From NCBI GenBank assembly GCA_016234445.1, contig JACRBT010000020.1, positions 1-64,000 on the forward strand: a stretch of 64,000 nucleotides of DNA, read 5' to 3'. Made by a program: the position numbers and the translations under genes. Below, piece after piece: positions 35,086 through 41,478 of this stretch (position 1 is the first letter of the stretch; every line of letters starts with the position of its first letter). Origin of the DNA: Chloroflexota bacterium (GTDB lineage: Bacteria; Chloroflexota; Dehalococcoidia; Tepidiformales; Tepidiformaceae). The notes beneath the pieces are model-generated. The model was given only the letters and a program-made list of their open reading frames with translations. It searched no databases and was not told where the DNA came from.

Positions 35086-38000
35086 CGAGCGAGCGGGTCC
35101 AGCGCCAGGTCGACCGGCTGCTCACCGAGGCGGAAGACGCGATGGCGAGGGGCGACTGGGAGACCGTGCGCCTGCGGGCGGGCGCCGTGCTCCGCCTCCA
35201 ACCAAGGGACGAGGACGCGCTGACCTACTTGAGTGCCGCGGGCTCCGAACCGGCCGGTGGCAGCACCCTTCCCCCCTCCGCGACGGCCGCCCGCCCGGCC
35301 GAGCGCCGGCACATGGCCGTGATGTTCTGCGACCTCCGGGGTTCGACCGAGCTCTCAGAACGCATGGACCCGGAGGACCTTCGCGACGTCCTTCGCGCCT
35401 ACCACCGGGTGGCCGCCGACGCCGTCGACCGCCTTGGCGGCTACATTTCCCGCTACATGGGTGACGGTCTCCTCGTCTACTTCGGTTACCCGACCGCCCA
35501 CGAGGACGACCCGGACCGCGCCGTCCGCGCCGGGCTGGAGATTGTCGCTGCCGCCGCCGGCCTGCCCCTCTTGCCCCACGGTGGCGTGCCCGAAGTCCGA
35601 GTCGGCATCCACTACGGCCTTGCGGTGATCGCCGAAATGGGCGGTGGCAGCCGGATCGAGCCCAACGACGTGGTCGGCGAAACGGCGAACATCGCGGCCC
35701 GGATCCAGTCGCTGGCGCCGCCCTCGGCCGTTGTCGTCAGCGGCGAACTGGCGGCCCTCCTCCGCCATCCCCCGCAGATGGAGCGGCTCGGCCTGCGGGA
35801 GATCAAGGGCATCAGCCGCCCGATCGAGCTCTTCCGGGTCGCCGCGACCGGGGGCACGAGCGAACGCACCCGCCAGGGTGAGGGGCCGCTCGTCGGCCGT
35901 TCCCGCGAGCTTCGCCTGCTCGAATCAGCCTGGGCGAGCGCGCTGGCGGGCGAAGGCAGCGCCGTCCTCGTCTCGGGCGACGCCGGCCTCGGGAAGACGC
36001 GGCTCGCTTCCGAATTGCGCCGCCGCGCCCGGGCCGATGGCCACACCGTGATCCAGCTCCGGGGCTCTCCGTTCCACCAGAACACGGCCCTCCGCCCGAT
36101 CGTGGACCACCTCGCTCGCGTCCTCGAACTTGACCCGGCGACGCCGGGGGAAGAGATGCTCCGCCGCCTCGAGGAGTCGCTGGCCGGCCTCGGGTTGGAG
36201 CCGCGAGCACTTGTGCCGCCGTTGGCCGCGCTCCTCGGCCTCCCGAACGCGGCGGGCGTCCCAGGCTCCGAGCTCTCCGGCGCGGAACTCAAGGAGGCGA
36301 TCTTCGAGACGCTGGCGGCCTGGCTCCGGGCGGTCGTCCTGCGGGCGCCGACGCTCGTCATCGTCGAAGACCTCCACTGGCTCGACCCCAGCTCGGCGGA
36401 GCTCTTGTTGCGGATCGCCGGGCAGGTTGGGCGGCAGCGAATCCTGATCCTCCTCACGTCGCGGCCCGAACCTGGTGTGGCCCGGGCGACGGGCAAGGGG
36501 ATCGTCCAGATCACGCTCCAGCGGCTCGAACCGGAGACGACGCTGGAGCTCATCACAACGCTCGCGGAAGGCAGCACCCTTGCGGCGGGCGAAATCGAAC
36601 GGCTCGCAGGCCGCTCCGATGGGGTCCCGCTCTTCGCCGAGGAGCTGGTCCGCCTGGCGCTGGAGGGCGGGGCTCCCGCGGAGGCCCCGGGGCGGCAGGC
36701 GCCGCGCGAGTCGAACGTGCCCCCCGCCCTCTTCAGCTCGCTGATGGCCCGGCTCGACCGCATGGGGCCGGTCCGCGAACTCGCCCGGGTTGCGGCCGTC
36801 TGCGGGCGGGAAGTCCCGGTGCCGCTGCTCGCCGCAGCCGCCGGGGTGCCGGAAGCCGAGGCCCGGGCCGGCCTGGAACAGCTCACCGAGGCCGGGATCT
36901 GCATGCCGCTCCCGGGGGCCGGGGTCTACGCCTTCAAACACGCGCTGATCATGGACGTGGCCTACGAGTCGATGCTGCGCGCCGACCGCGTCGGACTGCA
37001 CGGCACGATCGCCGGCGTCATCGAGACGGCTTTCCCCGCCATCAGCGAAAGCGAACCGGAGGTGCTCGCCCACCACCTCGAACGCGCGGGGGCCGGGGCG
37101 CGGGCGATCCCCTACCTGCGGCGGGCGGCGGCGAGGGCGGTCGCCCAATCCGCTAACACCGAGGCGGTGAACCACCTGGGCCGGGCACTCAGCCTGCTGG
37201 ACCCGGCGGCGGGATCGGCTGCGCTGGAACTCGAACTCCGCAACGCCCTCGGCCCGCCGCTGATCGCGACCGTCGGCTATTCCAGCCCCGCGGTCGAAGA
37301 GAACTACGGCCGGGCAACGGAGGTGTCGAGGCTCCTCGCCGACCCCGGCCAGTCCTTCCAGGCGCTCTCCGGGCTGCGGCGCTTCCACCAGGTCCACGGC
37401 GACGTGCCGAGGGCGAGGTCGATCAGCGAAGAGCTGGTGAAGCTGGCGGACGGCATCGGCGAGCCCGTCCTCCGGGGCATCGCCCACCACGCCCTCGGCG
37501 AAGCCTTCTTCCTGGGCGGCGAGCCGGGTCGGGCGCGGACGGAACTCGAAGCGGCCCGCACGATCCTCGACGCCTGCCGGGCCGACGGCGTGGCGGCAGC
37601 ACGGGACCCATCCGTGACGGTCCGGGCTTATCTCGGACTCACGTACTGGGCGCTTGGCCATCCGAACCTCGCGCTCGCCACGGTCTCCGAGGCGGTGGCT
37701 GTGGCCGTGGAAGTCGAATCGCTCTTCGGAACGGCCTATGCGCTCGTGCTTTCGGCCTGGATCCACGAACTTCGGGGCGAGCCTCTCGATGCGATTCGTT
37801 GCGCCGAGGCCGGGCGGGCGGTGGCCCTCGAACACCGCTTCCCTTACTGGGTCCACGGCGCGACCGTCTACGGCGCCTGGGCGAGGGCTGTCCTTGGCGA
37901 CGCGGATGGCCTTGCCGAGTTCATTCGCGGGCTCGAAGGGTTCCGGGCCATCGGCGCCCGGACGACCGAGGCTCACCTCCTCGCCCTGCTCGCCGAGATG

Positions 38001-38408
38001 AAGGCCATCCACGAAGGCCCGGCTTCCGCGATTGAGGCCATCGAAGAGGGCTTCGCCGCCGCCAACGAAAGTGGCGAGCTCCAGTGGCTCCCTGACCTCT
38101 ACCGGCTGCGCGCCGGCTTCAGGCTGCAGCTCGACCCCGCTGACAGGCCGGGCGCCCTGGCCGACATCGAGACAGCCCTGTCCCTCGCCCGCGAATCTGG
38201 CGCCCGTTCGCTGGAACTTCGGGCCGCCGTGACCTTCGCCACCGTGTGCCTGGCGATCGAACCGCCAGGCAGCCGCGGTGTCATCGTCCTGCGAGAGGCG
38301 ATCGACGCCTTCCCCGAGGAGAGCCCCTCCCCCCAGCTGGACGCCGCCCGGGAACTCCTGGTCCGGCTCTCCAGCACTCCCGGCACCGAGAAAGAGGCAA
38401 CCAGATGA
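35082..38408 (+). CDS. Adenylate/guanylate cyclase - AAA ATPase - TPR regulator
   Basis: The 1108-residue protein opens with a short TPR-like hairpin (1-50). A class III nucleotide cyclase domain follows (77-255), with metal Asp84 (FCDLRGST) and Asp128 (MGDGLLVYFG), and Asn203/Arg207 (TANIAARIQ) kept. The usual substrate Lys before MGD is Arg124. Next come an ATPase with Walker A GDAGLGKT (299-306) and Walker B LVIVEDLHWLD, and a long C-terminal helical/TPR array (about 650-1100). The architecture is that of large signalling ATPases. Overlaps with both neighbours show tight translational coupling, so it is likely to control or sense the two enzymes beside it. Confidence 0.88.
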   Translation: MTSERVQRQVDRLLTEAEDAMARGDWETVRLRAGAVLRLQPRDEDALTYLSAAGSEPAGGSTLPPSATAARPAERRHMAVMFCDLRGSTELSERMDPEDLRDVLRAYHRVAADAVDRLGGYISRYMGDGLLVYFGYPTAHEDDPDRAVRAGLEIVAAAAGLPLLPHGGVPEVRVGIHYGLAVIAEMGGGSRIEPNDVVGETANIAARIQSLAPPSAVVVSGELAALLRHPPQMERLGLREIKGISRPIELFRVAATGGTSERTRQGEGPLVGRSRELRLLESAWASALAGEGSAVLVSGDAGLGKTRLASELRRRARADGHTVIQLRGSPFHQNTALRPIVDHLARVLELDPATPGEEMLRRLEESLAGLGLEPRALVPPLAALLGLPNAAGVPGSELSGAELKEAIFETLAAWLRAVVLRAPTLVIVEDLHWLDPSSAELLLRIAGQVGRQRILILLTSRPEPGVARATGKGIVQITLQRLEPETTLELITTLAEGSTLAAGEIERLAGRSDGVPLFAEELVRLALEGGAPAEAPGRQAPRESNVPPALFSSLMARLDRMGPVRELARVAAVCGREVPVPLLAAAAGVPEAEARAGLEQLTEAGICMPLPGAGVYAFKHALIMDVAYESMLRADRVGLHGTIAGVIETAFPAISESEPEVLAHHLERAGAGARAIPYLRRAAARAVAQSANTEAVNHLGRALSLLDPAAGSAALELELRNALGPPLIATVGYSSPAVEENYGRATEVSRLLADPGQSFQALSGLRRFHQVHGDVPRARSISEELVKLADGIGEPVLRGIAHHALGEAFFLGGEPGRARTELEAARTILDACRADGVAAARDPSVTVRAYLGLTYWALGHPNLALATVSEAVAVAVEVESLFGTAYALVLSAWIHELRGEPLDAIRCAEAGRAVALEHRFPYWVHGATVYGAWARAVLGDADGLAEFIRGLEGFRAIGARTTEAHLLALLAEMKAIHEGPASAIEAIEEGFAAANESGELQWLPDLYRLRAGFRLQLDPADRPGALADIETALSLARESGARSLELRAAVTFATVCLAIEPPGSRGVIVLREAIDAFPEESPSPQLDAARELLVRLSSTPGTEKEATR

Positions 38409-39769
38409 ACCCATCAGACCCCGCAGCAGGCCTCGGAACGGCGGCGACCTACCCGTTCGTTTCGGCCCTGACCCAGCGCCGATCGCGCCGCTTCGCCAAG
38501 GGGATGACGCTCAACGGCGGCCCCCTGGCCTACACCAGCACCGAGCCCCCCGAGCCCCTCACGGACGCCGAGGAAGCCGCCCTCGCCTTCGCCGCCGTCG
38601 GCATCACCGGGTACGCGCTCGGGGAACTCGCCTACGACACCGGCAACGTCCCCGACGCCGGCAGCGGCAACGTCATGAGCCAGTTCTACGCGCGGACCGC
38701 CGCCAGCGGCGACAGCATCCACGCCGACTCGCTTTTCGTGATGAACGACACGGGCACCTGGCTGGTGCGCCGGCCCCGCGAGCTCAGCCCGGAGGAGTGC
38801 GCCCGCATGGCCGCCGACGCCGCCAGCGGGGACATCCTGAGCTTCTACGGCGAGGCGCGGGTCCAGATCTCGGACACCCGCATCGACGTCGAGCGGGCGA
38901 TCCCGTTCGTCCCGGCGTTCAACAACTACTCGGCCAACCGGCCCGGCACCACCTATTTCTTGCCCGTCCACCACATGTCGGCCTTCTACATCAACGTCCT
39001 CCTGACCGCGTTCAACGAGGAGTTCGGCTACTACCTGGTGGACGACACGTCGCGCTTCCAGCCGGCCGGGGTCAAGCGGTTCGCACGTTCGAAGGGCGGG
39101 CACCTGTACGACAGCCCCGCTGCCGGGCGCACCATCCCCATCGGCGTCCTCGACACGTGGATGCACGAATTCGCCGCGATCGAACAGGGCGCCATCCTCC
39201 AAAACCTCGGCTTGATGACCCAGGCGCTCGGCCTTGGCGGCTTCGCCCACTTCGCCCACCACCCTGACGCCTGGTTCAAAGCGCTCAACTTCCGGATGCA
39301 GCACGACACCTTCACGAAGAGCGTGGGCATGTCGGCGCCCATGCGGCTGCTGGTGAAGCTGATGCGCCGGGACATGGACGTCGTCGTCCCCGTGGGGCTT
39401 GAGAAGGGTGGAGAGGTGCTCCTTCGCCCCTTTGCGCCGCCCTATTACAAGAACATGGAGGAAGCGGTCCTCGCCTACGTGGACTGGAAATATGGCCCCC
39501 ACGGCACCCTCAAGGACATCGGCGGCCGGAGCGCCTTCAAGGACCCTGCCGGGGTTGCCGCCGGGATCCCGCGGTGCTCGGAGAAGGCGCTGGCGGCGAC
39601 GATCGCCTACTGCACCTATGTCTACGAGCGCTTCGGCCGCTTCCCGGCGACGAACGGGCCATTCCGGACGGTCCTCGCCTACCAGGCCCACCACCTGGAC
39701 CCGGCCTTCTACGCGCGCTTCTATAAGGAAGACGCCCTGAGCGAAACGCAGCGCGCGCACAGCCACTGA
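38405..39769 (+). CDS. Nitroreductase-fold-like protein, third gene of the operon
   Basis: This 454-residue protein lacks a signal or membrane segments. The N-terminal RRSRRFAKGM with helical ALAFAAVGITGYALGE, the strand SLFVMNDTG, and LQNLGLMTQALGLGGFAHFAHH further on resemble the FMN-binding nitroreductase fold (R-rich start; QNLxLxAxALGLG). At 454 residues it is about twice the usual nitroreductase size, with unknown extra regions. ATG 38405 overlaps the cyclase stop (ATGA). Family assignment is by pattern only. Confidence 0.55.
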   Translation: MNPSDPAAGLGTAATYPFVSALTQRRSRRFAKGMTLNGGPLAYTSTEPPEPLTDAEEAALAFAAVGITGYALGELAYDTGNVPDAGSGNVMSQFYARTAASGDSIHADSLFVMNDTGTWLVRRPRELSPEECARMAADAASGDILSFYGEARVQISDTRIDVERAIPFVPAFNNYSANRPGTTYFLPVHHMSAFYINVLLTAFNEEFGYYLVDDTSRFQPAGVKRFARSKGGHLYDSPAAGRTIPIGVLDTWMHEFAAIEQGAILQNLGLMTQALGLGGFAHFAHHPDAWFKALNFRMQHDTFTKSVGMSAPMRLLVKLMRRDMDVVVPVGLEKGGEVLLRPFAPPYYKNMEEAVLAYVDWKYGPHGTLKDIGGRSAFKDPAGVAAGIPRCSEKALAATIAYCTYVYERFGRFPATNGPFRTVLAYQAHHLDPAFYARFYKEDALSETQRAHSH

Positions 39770-39867
39770 GGGCGGAGGACTGAGGACTGAGGGCGGAGGA
39801 CTGAGGACTGAGGACTTGGGACGCGGGACGCGGAACTCGGAACTCGGAACTCGGAACTCGGAACTCA
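39767..39867. repeat. Heptanucleotide tandem array (GAGGACT, GGGACGC, GGAACTC)
   Basis: Starts at the TGA stop of the nitroreductase-like gene and runs as GAGGACT/GAGGGCG units, then GGGACGC x2, then GGAACTC x5 in 7-bp register. It ends at CACCGGGTGTACACGCCG, the sequence that begins the duplicated monooxygenase unit. Confidence 0.9.
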
Positions 39868-39929
39868 CCGGGTGTACACGCCGGGCGGCGCCGGGTAGAC
39901 TCGCCGGCACTTTCAGGGAGGTAGGAGCC

Positions 39930-40280
39930 ATGACCAGCACTGTAAGAATTGTCGGGACGATGTCCATCAACCAGGGCAAGCGGGATGAGTTGACGGCCCT
40001 GATAGACGCCATGCACAAGGTGATGCGCGAGAAGGACCCGGGCACGCTCACGCACGACTGGTACATCGACGAGGCAGGGAGCGAATGCGTGGTCCATGAG
40101 GTCTACGCCAGCTCGGAGGCCGCGCTCGCGCACATGGCGAACGTGAGCGAACAGCTTGGGAGGCTCTTCGAACTGGGGACGATCGTCTCCGCGGTGGTCT
40201 GCGGGGACCCTTCGCCAGAGGCCCGGGCGGCGCTCGCGGGATTCGGCGCGAAGATCCTCCCCACGCTAAAGACGTACTGA
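39930..40280 (+). CDS. Antibiotic-biosynthesis-monooxygenase (ABM) domain protein, copy 1
   Basis: This 116-residue dimeric alpha/beta-barrel (ABM/YgiN-like) protein has KRDELTALIDAMHKVMREKDPGTLTHDWYIDEAGSECVVHEVYASSEAALAHM, the typical ABM strand-helix order. It is likely a small quinol monooxygenase, heme-degrading-like or stress protein; substrate unknown. GGGAGGTAGGAG lies upstream and TAGACT may be the -10. A second copy starts 456 bp on with the same upstream sequence. Confidence 0.85.
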   Translation: MTSTVRIVGTMSINQGKRDELTALIDAMHKVMREKDPGTLTHDWYIDEAGSECVVHEVYASSEAALAHMANVSEQLGRLFELGTIVSAVVCGDPSPEARAALAGFGAKILPTLKTY

Positions 40281-40322
40281 GGGCGGGGGACTCGGGACTC
40301 GGAACTCGGAACTCGGAACTCA
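40278..40322. repeat. Heptanucleotide array between the two ABM genes
   Basis: GGGACTC and GGAACTC units in 7-bp register begin at the stop codon of ABM copy 1. They end at CACCGGGTGTACACGCCG, the same junction sequence as at 39868. Confidence 0.88.
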
Positions 40323-40385
40323 CCGGGTGTACACGCCGCACGGCGCCGGATAGACTCGCGGGCATTTCCAGCGGAGGTAAGAGCC

Positions 40386-40736
40386 ATGAGTGGCAGTTTG
40401 CAATTTGTCGTGACGATGTCCTTGCACCCGGGCAAGCGGGACGAACTGGCGGCCGTGGCGGACGCCATGCAGAAGGTGATGCGCGAAAAGGACCCGGGCA
40501 CCCTCGCGCAAGACTGGTACGTCGACGAAGCCGGCAGCGAATGCGTCATCTTTGAGGCCTACGCCAGCTCCGAGGCCCTCCTCGCCCACATGGCGAATGT
40601 GAGCGAACAGAGTGCGCGGCTCGTGGAACTCGGCTCGATCACCTCCGTGGTTGCCCTCGGCGACCCTTCGCCCGACGCCCGGGCCGCCCTTGCCGGGTGG
40701 GGCGCGAAGATCCTCCCCACGCTGCGAACGTACTGA
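40386..40736 (+). CDS. ABM domain protein, copy 2
   Basis: This 116-residue paralogue of the gene at 39930 has the same length and most residues (KVMREKDPGTLAQDWYVDEAGSECVIFEAYASSEA). Several changes are conservative; the C-terminal AGWGAKILPTLRTY matches AGFGAKILPTLKTY. The upstream GTGTACACGCCG...GGATAGACTCG and GGAGGTAAGAGCC are duplicated too. Coding is therefore maintained after duplication. Confidence 0.85.
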   Translation: MSGSLQFVVTMSLHPGKRDELAAVADAMQKVMREKDPGTLAQDWYVDEAGSECVIFEAYASSEALLAHMANVSEQSARLVELGSITSVVALGDPSPDARAALAGWGAKILPTLRTY

Positions 40737-40793
40737 TGACTCGGGACTCGGGACTCGGAACTCGGAACTCGGAACTCGGAACTCGGAACTCGC
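40736..40793. repeat. Heptanucleotide array between convergent stops
   Basis: ACTCGGG x2 and GGAACTC x5 fill the whole gap between the TGA of ABM copy 2 and the TAA of the 69-residue gene on the other strand. Confidence 0.9.
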
Positions 40794-41003
40794 TTAGGTG
40801 TACAGCGCGGTGATGACGTAGTCGTCGGGGTTGTTGTTGTCGCCGGTGTCGACGATGACGCGGCGGTTGGCGACGTACTCGGCGCTGGCGAAGCGGGAGG
40901 AACGGACGTTTGTGAGGGTCCGGGGCTGGCTGCCGTCCAGGCGGACGACGGAGAGGTAGGTGGCGGCGGTGAAGCTGATCAGGGTGCCGCGGATGAGGGT
41001 CAT
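40794..41003 (-). CDS. Short beta-rich protein at the end of the phage-like region
   Basis: This 69-residue protein has repeated beta strands (GTLISFTAATYLSVVRLDGSQ, YVANRRVIVDTGD, DYVITALYT). The composition recalls small phage tail or neck accessory proteins, but no family is recognised. AGGAGCTCCCCCC lies before ATG 41003. It is 35 bp downstream of the 81-residue gene, with a heptad array between them. Confidence 0.5.
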   Translation of the reverse strand: MTLIRGTLISFTAATYLSVVRLDGSQPRTLTNVRSSRFASAEYVANRRVIVDTGDNNNPDDYVITALYT

Positions 41004-41020
41004 GGGGGGAGCTCCTGGGG

Positions 41021-41087
41021 GCTGTTAGCTGTTAGCTGTTAGCTGTTGGTGGGGACGCCGCTCCTTTCCAGTCGCGGTACGGGATGG
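41021..41087. repeat. Heptad array (GCTGTTA) plus family A end, inside a gene 3' end
   Basis: About three to four GCTGTTA units (41021-41046) are the reverse complement of TAACAGC at 27885. They adjoin a family A remnant GGGGACGCCGCTCC...GTCGCGGTACGGGATGG (41047-41087). Together they encode the last 16 or so residues and the stop codon of the gene ending at 41039. Confidence 0.8.
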
Positions 41088-41284
41088 TGCGCAGCCCAGC
41101 GGTCCAGGCAGCGCCTAAGCTCGGCGTTCTCGGCGCGCAGCTGCTCGTTCTCCGCGGCGAGCGCGGCCGCGCGCTCTGCTGTGGCGGCGAGTTGGCGTGT
41201 GAGCGCGTCGACGCCGTCGGCGATGCGTCGTTGCTGCTCCTCGTCGAGCGTGAGCCAGATCGGTTTGTAGATGGCCATGGTCAC
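41039..41284 (-). CDS. Coiled-coil protein of the phage-like operon, 3' end made of repeat sequence
   Basis: In this 81-residue protein residues 10-60 are a heptad-patterned Ala/Glu/Leu coiled coil (AATAERAAALAAENEQLRAENAELRRCL). The final residues (HHPVPRLERSGVPTNS) are translated from the family A element and the TAACAGC array, so the original C-terminus was probably replaced. It starts at GTG 41284 in GGAGGCATGTGACC, overlapping the upstream stop by four bases. Function unknown; position suggests a phage-tail accessory or spacer protein. Confidence 0.6.
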   Translation of the reverse strand: MTMAIYKPIWLTLDEEQQRRIADGVDALTRQLAATAERAAALAAENEQLRAENAELRRCLDRWAAHHPVPRLERSGVPTNS

Positions 41285-41478
41285 ATGCCTCCGAGGGCGA
41301 GTTGCCCGGACTGGTGGACGCTCCTGAGCGCCCAGTAGAGTATGGCGAGGTCGACGCCAAGGGCGCGCGCGAGCGTGCCGGGGTCGGTGGTGAAGCTGGC
41401 GGGGCCGCCGTCGAGCAGGCGGCGGATGAGGGCGTCGCGTTCACTGCGGTGCTTGTCGGCGTCGTATGCCACGGTCAC
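41281..41478 (-). CDS. Small hypothetical protein of the phage-like operon
   Basis: This 65-residue helical protein (RSERDALIRRLLDGG, DPGTLARALGVDLAILYWALRSVHQSGQL) ends LALGGM. It is preceded by GGAGGAATGTGACC, with GTG overlapping the stop of the 692-residue gene (GTGA). The same motif links it to the next gene, so the three are one operon with re-initiation. Unknown function. Confidence 0.6.
   Translation of the reverse strand: MTVAYDADKHRSERDALIRRLLDGGPASFTTDPGTLARALGVDLAILYWALRSVHQSGQLALGGM

Noticed and set aside
35925-38414. 829-residue minus-strand frame opposite the cyclase gene
   Set aside because: Antisense shadow in the complementary codon phase; the plus strand carries Walker motifs and TPRs.
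39767-40793. CRISPR array near the ABM genes
   Set aside because: The repeats are 7-bp units without unique spacers and no cas gene is nearby.
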